Positions 1-8,386 are shown, counted from the stretch's first letter. The stretch is DNA of 64,000 bases from Rhodovastum atsumiense (GCF_937425535.1 NZ_OW485601.1:3145501-3209500), one strand, 5' to 3'. Program-made: numbers and translations. The notes: generated by a model from the letters alone, not told the origin.

Positions 1-454
1 GCGTGTTTTCCGCCGGATCGAAGGCCTGTTCGAGCGAGGTGAAGGCGGTCGGGTGATACATCAGGTTCACCTGCATGCAGCCCACGTCGATCGAGCGCAT
101 GCCCTTGGCCTGCAATGCCTTCACCGCCGCGATGGCTTCGGCCTTGGTCTGGAAGACGTAGTCGGCGCCTTCGGCATTGAAGCTCCAGGGCCAGGGACGC
201 GTCTGCCCGTCGGGGGCGGTGCGCCCACTTTCGACGCGCCCGATCGCCGCCATCAGGTGTTCTGGAATTCCCGCCATGCGTTCGGTATCGCGAATGGCGG
301 CGTCGCATTGCAGCCAGGGCGGCAATGCGGCTTGCGGCGTTGGCCGTGCCACCAGCCCTGGCCGTTGGGCGAAGCCCGGCCGTGACATGGGCCAGGGCTC
401 GGCTGCGGCAAAAGACGGGGCCAAAATGAGAACGGCCATGAAAATTTTACGCAT
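1..454 (-). CDS. Lytic transglycosylase, SLT-like domain, secreted (3' end outside window)
   Basis: The gene starts at the ATG at 454 and runs off the left edge, leaving 151 codons visible. Residues 1-18 (MRKIFMAVLILAPSFAAA) form a clear Sec signal peptide. From about residue 66 the chain reads like the goose-lysozyme/SLT fold: the 'AIGRVESGR' stretch carries the catalytic Glu, and 'SIDVGCMQVNLMYHP' matches the GxMQxN motif of peptidoglycan lytic transglycosylases. The expected role is cleavage of the murein glycan backbone in the periplasm, either in general turnover or for assembly of an envelope-spanning machine. The C-terminus and the downstream neighbours are outside the window, so the subfamily cannot be decided. 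Confidence 0.85.
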   Translation of the reverse strand, partial: MRKIFMAVLILAPSFAAAEPWPMSRPGFAQRPGLVARPTPQAALPPWLQCDAAIRDTERMAGIPEHLMAAIGRVESGRTAPDGQTRPWPWSFNAEGADYVFQTKAEAIAAVKALQAKGMRSIDVGCMQVNLMYHPTAFTSLEQAFDPAENT

Positions 455-590
455 GGGATTGACGCTATACGCACCCGGATTAATCCGGAGTAATCACCAC
501 TCCCGGCGCTCGCGAATGGGTGAAATCGGTCAAGCCTGTGCTTGCCGTGGAGCTTCGCATTCATACGGATGCTGCATTGCGAAATATCAC

Positions 591-619
591 TTGCATCCGT
601 CGGACAAGCTGCGTATCTT
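591..619 (+). promoter_or_regulatory. Sigma-70-type promoter of the small RNA
   Basis: A -35 box TTGCAT (591-596) and a -10 box TATCTT (614-619) are separated by 17 bp. The predicted start point is near 626, exactly where the first hairpin of the small RNA begins. The coincidence of promoter, hairpin and terminator spacing makes this more convincing than either box alone. Confidence 0.6.
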
Positions 620-625
620 GTGCGT

Positions 626-710
626 CGCAGCAAGGCGGTGACGCCGGGCTGCTTTCTTGGACGTTTCCTCCCTAAACTTGGCGGCACGATGACGTGCCGC
701 CATTTTTTTT
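626..710 (+). ncRNA. Trans-acting sRNA of the alpha-r8 / MmgR (Rfam suhB-like) type
   Basis: About 85 nt. A 5' hairpin (627-652, GCAGC/GCTGC outer stem with GGCG/CGCC inner stem) is followed by a single-stranded region containing TTTCCTCCCT (664-673) and a strong Rho-independent terminator (680-710, GGCGGCAC/GTGCCGCC stem then eight T). From memory, UUUCCUCCCU is the ultraconserved unpaired decamer of the alphaproteobacterial alpha-r8 sRNA family. In Sinorhizobium this is MmgR, about 77 nt, Hfq-associated and linked to polyhydroxybutyrate granule control. Seen: the promoter, two hairpins, decamer and T-run. Inferred: family membership. The CU-rich loop would pair with ribosome binding sites of target mRNAs. 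Confidence 0.75.
680..710 (+). terminator. Rho-independent terminator of the sRNA
   Basis: GGCGGCAC (680-687) pairs with GTGCCGCC (694-701) around a 6-nt loop and is followed after one A by eight T residues. It closes the sRNA. In this orientation it ends nothing else, because the flanking genes point the other way. Confidence 0.85.
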
Positions 711-795
711 GTCCCGAGGACCGTCCGGGGCGTTGCTGTAAAACGATTGAATCCCCGAGGGTTGCATCAAGGCCGATGAGGCTTTGCCGGAGCTT

Positions 796-1668
796 TCAGC
801 GCGTGCGCAACTGCGCGCCGGCTTTCGTGAGTGCCACGATCATCGTGGTCACGTCCTGTTGCACTTGCGTGAAGGCCGGCAGTTTTTCCATGCGCGCCTC
901 GTCCATGTAGAGCGGGCGGCAGATTTCCACCTGCACGGCATGCACGCCCTCGCGCGGGCGGCCGTAATGGCGGGTGATGAAGCCGCCGGCATAAGGATCG
1001 TTGCGCCGCACCCGGTAGCCCAGCCCGCCCAGCGCTTCCTCGGCCGCGCGCAACACCCGCGGCGCGCAGGCGGTGCCGTGCGCGTCGCCCAGCACGAAAT
1101 CCGCGGCCGCGGCCGGCGAAGTGGAATTGCCCGGCATGGAATGACAATCCACCAGCAGGCAGACGCCGAACCGCCGTCGCGTTTCCTCGATCAGCTCCCG
1201 CAGCGCCGCATGGAACGGCTCCCAGTACAGCCGGATCCGTCGTTCCGCCTCGGCAAAACGCAGCTTGCGCCGGTAGATGCTCTCGCCCGAGGACACCACG
1301 CGCGCGATCGTTCCGAGCCCCGCGCTGACCCGCGCGCTGGCGGTGTTCACCCAGGGCGGCAGGTCTTCCTCGAACATCGCGGGGTCGAGTTCCCAGGCCT
1401 CGCGGTTGGCATCGCAGAAGGCGCGCGGGAAGGTGGCCGCGAGCAGGGGGGCCCCATGGTCGGGGGCGGTGGCGAACAGCTCGTCGACGAAGCCGTCCTC
1501 GCTGCGTCGCAGCGCCAGGGCATCGAGCCGCGCGGCGGCGACGAACTCGGCGGGGTAGTCGCGGCCCGAGTGCGGCGAGGCAAACACCACCGGCACCGCC
1601 TGCACCACCGGGTGGGCGAGAGTCACGGGAGGAGATGCGGCCGCCGGGGGGACGATCGGCAGGTCCAT
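796..1668 (-). CDS. N-formylglutamate amidohydrolase family protein
   Basis: 290 aa from the ATG at 1668; an upstream TTG at 1704 is possible but neither start has a good ribosome binding site. 'SPHSGRDYP' near the N-terminus and 'LLVDCHSMPG' in the middle are the metal-binding signatures of the FGase family (Zn-dependent amidohydrolases acting on N-formyl-L-glutamate, the last step of one histidine degradation route). No other hut genes are next to it, so a related formyl-amino-acid or N-acyl substrate is equally possible. It probably follows the enoyl-CoA hydratase gene on the same strand with about 100 nt between them. Confidence 0.85.
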   Translation of the reverse strand: MDLPIVPPAAASPPVTLAHPVVQAVPVVFASPHSGRDYPAEFVAAARLDALALRRSEDGFVDELFATAPDHGAPLLAATFPRAFCDANREAWELDPAMFEEDLPPWVNTASARVSAGLGTIARVVSSGESIYRRKLRFAEAERRIRLYWEPFHAALRELIEETRRRFGVCLLVDCHSMPGNSTSPAAAADFVLGDAHGTACAPRVLRAAEEALGGLGYRVRRNDPYAGGFITRHYGRPREGVHAVQVEICRPLYMDEARMEKLPAFTQVQQDVTTMIVALTKAGAQLRTR

Positions 1669-1765
1669 GGCGGTGATTGAAGCCGCACCGCGAGCGGGGA
1701 GCAATCAGAAGAAGTAGCCCGACGGCTCACGGATCTGCCGCCGGCCAGTCTTCCGGCCGACCGGT

Positions 1766-2557
1766 CTACCGTCCGTGCCAGACCGGCTTGCGCTTGGCCA
1801 CGAAGGCGCGGGCGGCGTTGTGGAAATCCTCGGTTTCCACGAAGCCGTTCACGCCGGCGTGCTCCTCGGGCGTGATCGGCAACGGTCCGCGCAGCTTGCG
1901 CAGCGCCGCCTTGTGGAAGCGCGCCGAAAGCGGGCTGCCCTCGCCGATGCGCCGGGCCAGCGCCAGCGCCTCGGCCTCCACCGCCGCGTCGGAAACCACG
2001 CGCGAGAGCAGGCCTTTCTCGTAGGCCTCGCGTCCGGAGAAGATCCGTCCCTCGATCAGGATCTCGGTGGCGACGGCGGTGCCGACCATCTGGATGATCG
2101 GGTCGATCTCCGCGTACGGATACCAGATGCCGAGATTGCGGGCGGTGATGCCGAAGCGGATGCCTTCGCCGCCCACCCGGAAGTCGCACATCGTGGCGAT
2201 GCCGGCGCCGCCGCCGATGCAGGCGCCCATGATCATCGCCACCACCGGATGGCGGCACAGCCGGATCGACTGCATCGCCTCGTGCAGCACCCGGGCGTAG
2301 ATGTCCTCCTGCTCGCGGCTGCCACGTTCGCGGTCGAAGGCGGCGATGTCCGCCCCGGAAGAAAAGGCGTGGGTGCCGGCGCCGCGCAGCACCACGCAGC
2401 GCAATTCCTCCTGCGCCGACAACCCCTCCATCGTCGCCTGCAGGCCGCGCCACATCGACAGGTCGAAGGCGTTGCGCACCTCCGGGCGATTGAACGTCAC
2501 GATCGCGATCGTGCCCTTGCGGCTGATCGGCAACAAAGGGTGGAAGCTCTCGGTCAT
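1766..2557 (-). CDS. Enoyl-CoA hydratase/isomerase family protein
   Basis: 263 aa crotonase-fold protein. 'RNAFDLSMW' and 'SSGADIAAF' (CoA-binding A-x-x-G-x-D region, near residue 70) and 'MGACIGGGAGIATMCDFRV' (oxyanion-hole glycines, near residues 110-130) are all present. The position where hydratases carry a first catalytic Glu reads C-I-G-G-G-A-G, and a Glu in the second site is not obvious. Isomerase, hydratase or another acyl-CoA chemistry therefore cannot be told apart from sequence alone. It lies alone between an amidohydrolase gene and alkA, with no beta-oxidation partners. Confidence 0.85.
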   Translation of the reverse strand: MTESFHPLLPISRKGTIAIVTFNRPEVRNAFDLSMWRGLQATMEGLSAQEELRCVVLRGAGTHAFSSGADIAAFDRERGSREQEDIYARVLHEAMQSIRLCRHPVVAMIMGACIGGGAGIATMCDFRVGGEGIRFGITARNLGIWYPYAEIDPIIQMVGTAVATEILIEGRIFSGREAYEKGLLSRVVSDAAVEAEALALARRIGEGSPLSARFHKAALRKLRGPLPITPEEHAGVNGFVETEDFHNAARAFVAKRKPVWHGR

Positions 2558-2588
2558 CGGTTTCCTCGCCCGGATCGCGCCGAGGCTG

Positions 2589-3248
2589 TCATGTCGGTGG
2601 CAGATCGTCCATGGCCGGCCGCCCGGTCAGGTGCCGCCAGTGATGCCACAGCAGCCGCGCCGCCAGCGCCCGCCAGGGCCGCCACGGCTCGGCCAGCACG
2701 CGCAGCGCCGCCGGCCCCGGCCGCGCTGCCAGCCGCTTGAGCTCCGCCGCCGCCCCCGCCAAAGCGAGATCGCCGGCGGGGAACACGTCGGGCCGCTCCA
2801 GCGCGAACAGCAGGTAGATCTCGGCCGACCAGGTGCCGAGCCCGCGCACCGCGGCGATCGCCGCCACCGCGTCCTGGTTGTCCATGGCGGCCAGCCCCGC
2901 TTCCGACAGCCGGCCCTCGGCGAAGGCGGCGGCGAGGGCGCGGGCATGCAGGACCTTGGGGCGCGACAGCCCGGCTTGCCGCAGCGTCGCCTCCGGCAGC
3001 GCCAGCAGCGCCTGCGGATCGAGCGCGCCCGGGACGGCGTGCAGCCGCCGCCAGATCGCCGCCGCGGCCTGGTTGCTGATCTGCTGGCCGACGATCGCCT
3101 GCAGCAGCCCGGGGAAGCCGGGGGCGCGCCGGCGCCAGGGCAACGGCCCGGCCGCCGCCTCGATGCGGGCGAGGTCGGGATCGGCGGCGGCCAGCGCGTC
3201 AAGCGCCGCGCGCGCCGCCGGCGGCGGGTGCGGGAAGCCGGGAATCAT
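2589..3248 (-). CDS. alkA: DNA-3-methyladenine glycosylase II (AlkA-type, HhH-GPD)
   Basis: 219 aa from the ATG at 3248. 'GLLQAIVGQQISNQAA' (about residues 47-62) and the helix-hairpin-helix 'VRGLGTWSAEIYLLFAL' (134-150), followed by a Gly/Pro-rich turn and Asp160, match the HhH-GPD family with Asp160 as the catalytic residue. It excises alkylated purines from DNA in base-excision repair. It lacks the N-terminal domain of E. coli AlkA, as is common for the short bacterial form. It is divergent from the response regulator gene, with only about 55-65 bp between the start codons. Confidence 0.88.
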   Translation of the reverse strand: MIPGFPHPPPAARAALDALAAADPDLARIEAAAGPLPWRRRAPGFPGLLQAIVGQQISNQAAAAIWRRLHAVPGALDPQALLALPEATLRQAGLSRPKVLHARALAAAFAEGRLSEAGLAAMDNQDAVAAIAAVRGLGTWSAEIYLLFALERPDVFPAGDLALAGAAAELKRLAARPGPAALRVLAEPWRPWRALAARLLWHHWRHLTGRPAMDDLPPT

Positions 3249-3299
3249 GGAATCAAAATCATGTACAACAAGGGCCTGCGACAGGCGCGCAGTCGTCAT

Positions 3300-3305
3300 T
3301 ATAAT
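3300..3305 (+). promoter_or_regulatory. Perfect -10 hexamer TATAAT just before the response regulator start
   Basis: TATAAT at 3300-3305 places the expected transcription start on the A of the ATG at 3313. No clear -35 box and no Shine-Dalgarno sequence are visible, so the mRNA may be leaderless. Confidence 0.45.
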
Positions 3306-3312
3306 GCCCACC

Positions 3313-4053
3313 ATGGAGACAGCGTCCATCAGCGGCCCATTGCCGCATATCCTGGTGGTTGACGACGACCGCGAGACCCGCGAGTTGCTCGCCCGCTTCC
3401 TCGAGCGCCACCGCTTTCGTGTCACCGCCGTGCGCGATGCCCGCGAGGCGCGTCGTGTCTGGGCGATGGGCAATTTCCACCTGATCGTCCTCGACCTGAT
3501 GCTGCCCGGGGAGAGCGGGCTCGATTTCGCCCGCTGGCTGCGCGGCTTCTCCGAGGTGCCGGTGGTCATGCTCACCGCCATGGGCGAGGAAACCGACCGC
3601 ATCGTCGGCCTTGAGCTCGGCGCCGACGACTACCTGCCCAAGCCGTTCAACCCGCGCGAGCTGCTCGCGCGCATGCGCGCGGTGCTGCGCCGCGCCGGCG
3701 ATACGCCCGAACTCCGGCCCGAGCCGCAGGGGCCGCGCGCGCTGCGCTTCTCCGGCTGGACGCTGGAACTCACCCGGCGCCGGCTGCTCAATCCCGAAGG
3801 GGTGGAGGTGCCGCTCACCGGTGGCGAGTACGAGCTGCTGGTGGCGCTGGTGGAGCGCGCCAACCGGGTGCTGACCCGCGACATGCTGCTGGATCTGCTG
3901 CGCGGCCGGCAGGCCGGGCCGTTCGACCGCGCGATCGACGTGGCGGTCAGCCGGCTGCGGCGCAAGCTGGAGGACAATGGCCGCCAGGCCAACCTGATCA
4001 AGACGGTGCGGGGCGGCGGTTACGTGCTGGCCGCCGAGGTGGAGCGGGCGTGA
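3313..4053 (+). CDS. OmpR/PhoB-family response regulator
   Basis: 246 aa. Receiver domain 12-125 has the acidic pair at D17-D18, phosphoacceptor D61 in 'LIVLDLMLPG', T88 and K110 followed by Pro, all canonical. The winged-helix DNA-binding domain spans about 143-242, with 'PLTGGEYELL' and 'VAVSRLRRKLED' typical of OmpR. The start could also be the in-frame ATG at 3304, but that codon overlaps a perfect -10 box, so 3313 is preferred. It is followed after 7 nt by its kinase gene, so the two are one operon. The overall resemblance is to alphaproteobacterial OmpR-like regulators of envelope functions. The target genes cannot be read from this window. Confidence 0.92.
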   Translation: METASISGPLPHILVVDDDRETRELLARFLERHRFRVTAVRDAREARRVWAMGNFHLIVLDLMLPGESGLDFARWLRGFSEVPVVMLTAMGEETDRIVGLELGADDYLPKPFNPRELLARMRAVLRRAGDTPELRPEPQGPRALRFSGWTLELTRRRLLNPEGVEVPLTGGEYELLVALVERANRVLTRDMLLDLLRGRQAGPFDRAIDVAVSRLRRKLEDNGRQANLIKTVRGGGYVLAAEVERA

Positions 4054-4060
4054 TCGGCAG

Positions 4061-5398
4061 ATGAGGCTGCCGGGATGGCCGCGCAGCCTGGCTACCCGCA
4101 CTGCGCTGGTACTGGTGAGCGGGCTGGTATTGGTGCAGGTCGCCGGGCTGACCATCCACGCGCTCGATCTGCGCGACGTGCAGCACCTGGCCCAGGCGCG
4201 CGACGCGGCGGTGCGCATCATGTCGATCTATCGCGGCGTGATGCTCGCCCCGCCGGAGCAACGGCCCGGGCTGGTGGCGGAATTCGATTCGCCGAGCGAC
4301 ATCAGCGTCACCGTCTCGGACCGGCCGGTGCATGCGCCGCTGCCGCCGATGCCTCCGCCGGTGATGCGGCAGATGCGCGCGGCCCTGCTGATCGTTCCTG
4401 TTCCGGCGCAGTTGCGCCCGCGTGACACCGTCATGCAGGGCAGTCCCGAGGACGGGCGCATGGCCATCGGCATGCGCATGCCGGAGCAGGGCTGGCTCAA
4501 TGTCGTCATCCAGATGCCCGCGAGCTGGCCCTGGGATTCGCAGAATTTCCTGATCGCCTTCCTGCTGATGACGATCGCCGCCGCCGGGCTGACGCTCTGG
4601 GCGGTGCGCCGCCTGACCGCGCCGGTGGGCACGCTGGCGGCGGCGGCGGACGCGCTCGGGCGCGACGTCAACGCGCCGCCCCTGCCCGAGACCGGCCCGA
4701 CCGAGATCGCCACCGCCGCCCGGGCCTTCAACACCATGGCCGACCGGATCCGGCGCTTCGTGCAGGACCGCACCTTCATGCTCTCGGCGATCGGCCATGA
4801 CCTGCGCACGCCGATCACCCGGCTGAAGCTGCGCGCGGAGTTCCTCGAGGACGACGAGTTGCGTGGCAAGCTGCTCGCCGATCTCGACGAGCTGGAGGCG
4901 ATGGTGTCGGCGACCCTGGCCTTCGGCCGCGATGTCGCCGCCGACGAGCCGGTCACCGCGGTCGACCTGCCCGAACTCGCCCGCACCGTGCTCGACGAGA
5001 CCGCGGATGCGCGGCCCGAAGCCGCCGACTGCCTGAGCTATGACGGTCCGGATCATCTGACGGTGCGGGTGCGTTCGATCGCCATGAAGCGGGCCCTGAC
5101 CAATCTCGTGCAGAACGCCATGGCCTATGGTGGCAGCGCGCATCTGCGGCTGAGGGGGCCGGAGGCGGGGCAGGTGCTGCTGACGGTGGAGGATGACGGA
5201 CCGGGCATCCCGCCCGGGGAACTCGACCTGGTGTTCCAGCCCTTCCACCGCGTGGAGGTCAGCCGCAACCGCGAGACCGGCGGCACCGGGCTCGGATTGC
5301 CGATCGCCCGCAACATCCTGCGCGCCCATGGCGGCGATGTGACGCTGGCCAACCGGCGTGAAGGCGGCATTCGGGCAACCGTTACCATCCCAGTGTGA
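4061..5398 (+). CDS. EnvZ-like sensor histidine kinase
   Basis: 445 aa inner-membrane kinase. TM1 about residues 13-33, a periplasmic loop of about 130 residues rich in Pro and Met (MPPPVMRQM near 96-104), TM2 about 163-182, HAMP 183-235, HisKA with phosphoacceptor H246 in 'SAIGHDLRTPITRLK', and HATPase_c with N348 and N352 ('NLVQNAMAYGG'), 'DDGPGIP' and 'GTGLGLPIA'. It is the cognate partner of the upstream OmpR-type regulator. The methionine and proline content of the sensor loop is notable and could relate to metal or oxidant sensing, but that is speculation. Confidence 0.93.
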   Translation: MRLPGWPRSLATRTALVLVSGLVLVQVAGLTIHALDLRDVQHLAQARDAAVRIMSIYRGVMLAPPEQRPGLVAEFDSPSDISVTVSDRPVHAPLPPMPPPVMRQMRAALLIVPVPAQLRPRDTVMQGSPEDGRMAIGMRMPEQGWLNVVIQMPASWPWDSQNFLIAFLLMTIAAAGLTLWAVRRLTAPVGTLAAAADALGRDVNAPPLPETGPTEIATAARAFNTMADRIRRFVQDRTFMLSAIGHDLRTPITRLKLRAEFLEDDELRGKLLADLDELEAMVSATLAFGRDVAADEPVTAVDLPELARTVLDETADARPEAADCLSYDGPDHLTVRVRSIAMKRALTNLVQNAMAYGGSAHLRLRGPEAGQVLLTVEDDGPGIPPGELDLVFQPFHRVEVSRNRETGGTGLGLPIARNILRAHGGDVTLANRREGGIRATVTIPV

Positions 5399-5542
5399 AA
5401 GGCGGAAGCCGGGCGCGGGGGGGCGCCCGACTGACAACCTTGGTCCGCTCTCCGCTTTTCGGTACATTGGCTCAAGGGCGCCCCTGCCGCCCAAGCCGAT
5501 CGTCCGCCCGGGGATGCCAGGCGGATTGCCTGGGGAGCCGCG

Positions 5543-6244
5543 GTGACCGACCCGAACGCGCCGACCACGACCGATGCCGATTTCGAGCGCCTGGCCGCGC
5601 GCGTCGGCATGCTCGCCTCCGAGGCGGGCGAGGCCGACAATGCCGGTCGTGCGGTCGGGGCGCTCGCGCGTCGGCTCGGCCTGACCGGCGGCGATCTCAA
5701 GCGCATCTTCCTCGCCGGTGCCGCCCTGGTCGGGCACCGCCCGCCCAACCCGCAGGAGCGCGAGCGGCTGGAATACGAGCTGGCGACCCTGCGCCAGAGC
5801 CTGAACCTAGTCGAATCCGATATCCGCCGCGCCATGTTCGAGCGGGATGCCGCCCTGCTGGAGAACCAGTTGCTGCGGGCCCGGGTGGAGCGGACGCGCA
5901 TGCTGGCGCTCGGCGGCGGGGTGATCGGGGTGGTGGCGCTGCTGATGCTGGTGATCGGGGCGGTGACCGTCCTGCTGCGGCCGGATCTGCCGCCGCCGCG
6001 TCCGGCGGTCGAGCGTTTCGCCCCGGATGGGGCCCTGCAGGTCCACACCGCGCATATCCGGCCGATCGGGGCTTCGCTGTTCCGCGATCCCGACCGGGCC
6101 GGGGTGATGCTGGCGGTGCTGCCGGGCGGCACCCGCGTCACGGTACGCCGGCTGTTGTGGAAGGCCCTGGTGCAGTGGGCCGAGGTGGAGGCGCCGGGCG
6201 GCCGGGTCGGCTATGTGCTGACCACCGAGATCGACCTGTCCTGA
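5543..6244 (+). CDS. Bitopic membrane protein with SH3-like C-terminal domain, unknown function
   Basis: 233 aa from a GTG start at 5543 with a GGGGAG-like ribosome binding site. Residues 1-65 are soluble and charged; 70-118 look like a coiled coil ('ERERLEYELATLRQSL'); 120-145 form one transmembrane helix; 160-233 resemble a bacterial SH3 domain ('GVMLAVLPGGTRVTVRR', 'GYVLTTEIDL'). This suggests a cytoplasmic N-terminus and a periplasmic SH3-like module that could touch peptidoglycan or a partner protein. The last 34 nt overlap eutC on the opposite strand. I do not recognise a named family. Confidence 0.7.
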   Translation: MTDPNAPTTTDADFERLAARVGMLASEAGEADNAGRAVGALARRLGLTGGDLKRIFLAGAALVGHRPPNPQERERLEYELATLRQSLNLVESDIRRAMFERDAALLENQLLRARVERTRMLALGGGVIGVVALLMLVIGAVTVLLRPDLPPPRPAVERFAPDGALQVHTAHIRPIGASLFRDPDRAGVMLAVLPGGTRVTVRRLLWKALVQWAEVEAPGGRVGYVLTTEIDLS

Positions 6245-6960
6245 CCGCCCGCCAGCGCCGGCTGCTCGTCCTTGAGGCCGACGCCGCTCAGCCGCAATTC
6301 CCGCATCCGCCCGATCAGCCAGAGCAGCTTCTCCGCCGCTGCGGCGGGGGGCAGGCCGTCCGGTCGGATATTGGAAATGCAGTTGCGCTCGGCATCGCTG
6401 CGGCCGCGCCGCGGCGCCCAGGTGAGGTAGGCGCCGAGGCTGTCGGGCGAGGTCAGGCCGGGCCGCTCGCCGATCAGCACCACCACCGCCTCGGCGCCGA
6501 CCGCCGCGCCGACATCGTCGCCGAGCGCCACGCGCCCCTGCGCGGCGAGGACGATCGGGCCCATGCGGTCGAGCCGGCCGGCGAGGGCGGCGAGCACCTT
6601 CACGGCGTGGCGCTGCACCGCGGTCGCGGACAGCCCGTCGCAGATCAGGATGGCGATGCTCCCCGGCGCGGCGGCCAGCCCGTCCGGATCCTGCAGCCGG
6701 CGGCCGAGATCGGGGCGCAGCAGATAGGTCTGGCGGTCCGGGCAGGCGCTGCGCACCACCCCCGCCGTGAGTCCCGCTTCCACCAGCTCTGCCTGCAACC
6801 GGGGGATGTCCAGCTCCGCATGCACGGCATCGCGCGCTGCGGCATGGGCGGCCTGGAACTCGAGATGGGCGGCGGTAGGCAGGCCATTGCCGACCCGGCC
6901 AAGCGCCACCCGCGCCGGGGTGAAGCGCCGCAGGTCTCGCCACAGGACGGGGGCGCTCAT
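6211..6960 (-). CDS. eutC: Ethanolamine ammonia-lyase small subunit
   Basis: 249 aa. Sequence blocks such as 'LRRFTPARVALGRVGNGLPT', 'SIAILICDGLSATAVQRHA', 'VVLIGERPGLTSPDSLGAYL' and 'ERNCISNIRPDGL' are diagnostic of EutC, the small subunit that completes the cobalamin-binding site of adenosylcobalamin-dependent ethanolamine ammonia-lyase (ethanolamine to acetaldehyde plus ammonia). Its ATG overlaps the eutB stop in an ATGA junction at 6957-6960, so the pair is translationally coupled. No microcompartment genes, reactivase eutA or permease are adjacent, so this is the minimal soluble pathway, probably used for nitrogen supply. Confidence 0.95.
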   Translation of the reverse strand: MSAPVLWRDLRRFTPARVALGRVGNGLPTAAHLEFQAAHAAARDAVHAELDIPRLQAELVEAGLTAGVVRSACPDRQTYLLRPDLGRRLQDPDGLAAAPGSIAILICDGLSATAVQRHAVKVLAALAGRLDRMGPIVLAAQGRVALGDDVGAAVGAEAVVVLIGERPGLTSPDSLGAYLTWAPRRGRSDAERNCISNIRPDGLPPAAAAEKLLWLIGRMRELRLSGVGLKDEQPALAGGQDRSISVVST

Positions 6961-8333
6961 GCCACCAGCCCCACCCGCGCCGGGGCCAGCGTGGCCGGGA
7001 TCAGCTCCGGGGGGGAGGAAGCCGCCAAGCCCATTCGCTCCAGCCAGGCCTCGAATTCCGGGGCCGGGCGCAGCTTCAGCGCACCGCGCAGGTACAGGGC
7101 ATCGTGGAACGAGGTGCTCTGGTAGGACAGCATGATGTCATCCGCCCCGGGCACGCCCATCACATAGGTGACGCCCGCCACCCCGAGCAGCGTCAGCAGC
7201 GCGTCCATGTCGTCCTGGTCGGCCTCGGCATGGTTGGTGTAGCAGACATCCACCCCCATCGGCAGGCCAAGCAGCTTGCCGCAGAAATGGTCCTCCAGCC
7301 CGGCGCGCTGGATCTGCTTGCCATTATATAGGTACTCTGGGCCGATGAACCCGACCACGGTGTTCACCAGCAGCGGCGAGAAGGCACGGGCGATGGCATA
7401 GGCGCGGGCCTCGGCGGTCTGCTGGTCGACGCCGTGATGCGCCTCGGCCGAGAGCGCGCTGCCCTGGCCGGTTTCGAAATACATGACGTTGTTGCCCACC
7501 GTGCCACGGTTCAGCGCCAGCGCCGCCTGCTGCGCTTCGGCCAGCAGGGCGAGCGAGACCCCGAAGCTGCGGTTGGTGGCCTCGGTGCCGCCGATCGACT
7601 GGAACACCAAGTCCACCGGCGCGCCGCGTTCGATGCAGCGCAGCGTGGTGGTGACATGCGCCAGCACGCAGGTCTGTGTGGGGATGGCGTAGCGGTCGCG
7701 CACCGCGTCCAGCATGTGCAGCAGGGTGGTGGTGGCCTCCACGCTGTCGGTCGCCGGATTGACCCCGATCACCGCATCGCCCGCGCCGAGCAGCAGCCCG
7801 TCCAGCGTGGCGGCGGCGACGCCGCGCGGGTCGTCCACCGGGTGGTTGGGCTGCAAGCGCACCGACAGCCGTCCGGGCAGGCCGATGGTGTCGCGGAAAG
7901 CCGTGGTCACCCGGCATTTGGCCGCCACCGCGACCAGGTCCTGTAGCCGCATGATCTTGCTGACGGCCGCTGCCATCTCCGGCGTGATCCCCGGACGCAG
8001 CGCCGCCAGCGCCTCCGGGGTCGCCTCGGCGAGCAGGTAGTCGCGGAAGCCGCCGACCGTCAGATGCGCGATCGGGGCGAAGGCCGCCTTGTCGTGGCTG
8101 TCGAGGATCAGCCGGGTGACGTCGTCCACCTCGTAGGGGATCACCGGCTCTTCGATCAGATGGCGCAGCGGCAGGTCGGCAAGCGCCATCTGCGCGGCCA
8201 CCCGCTCGGTGGCCGAGGCGGCGGCGAGGCCGGCCAGCACGTCCCCCGACCGCAACGGACTGGCCCGCGCCAACAGCGTCCTCAGGTCGGGGAAACGGTA
8301 GGTGGTGCCGGCAAGGCTGTGCTGGAAAGGCAT
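6957..8333 (-). CDS. eutB: Ethanolamine ammonia-lyase large subunit
   Basis: 458 aa, normal for EutB. The start is the ATG at 8333, with a CGGAGG ribosome binding site 5 nt upstream; the reading frame stays open further upstream but runs into hairpin repeats. Conserved blocks include 'IMRLQDLVAVAAKCRV', 'LSVRLQPNHPVDDPRG', 'GVNPATDSVEATTTLLHM', 'GNNVMYFETGQGSALSAEAH' and 'GVDVCYTNHAEADQDDMD'. It forms the TIM-barrel catalytic subunit that binds ethanolamine and adenosylcobalamin together with EutC. It sits where secE-nusG normally lie relative to rplK, which suggests a rearrangement. Confidence 0.96.
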   Translation of the reverse strand: MPFQHSLAGTTYRFPDLRTLLARASPLRSGDVLAGLAAASATERVAAQMALADLPLRHLIEEPVIPYEVDDVTRLILDSHDKAAFAPIAHLTVGGFRDYLLAEATPEALAALRPGITPEMAAAVSKIMRLQDLVAVAAKCRVTTAFRDTIGLPGRLSVRLQPNHPVDDPRGVAAATLDGLLLGAGDAVIGVNPATDSVEATTTLLHMLDAVRDRYAIPTQTCVLAHVTTTLRCIERGAPVDLVFQSIGGTEATNRSFGVSLALLAEAQQAALALNRGTVGNNVMYFETGQGSALSAEAHHGVDQQTAEARAYAIARAFSPLLVNTVVGFIGPEYLYNGKQIQRAGLEDHFCGKLLGLPMGVDVCYTNHAEADQDDMDALLTLLGVAGVTYVMGVPGADDIMLSYQSTSFHDALYLRGALKLRPAPEFEAWLERMGLAASSPPELIPATLAPARVGLVA

Positions 8334-8386
8334 GCGGCCTCCGCAGAGGGGATGAGCAGTAGAAGATAGGACGGCATCAGGAAAGG

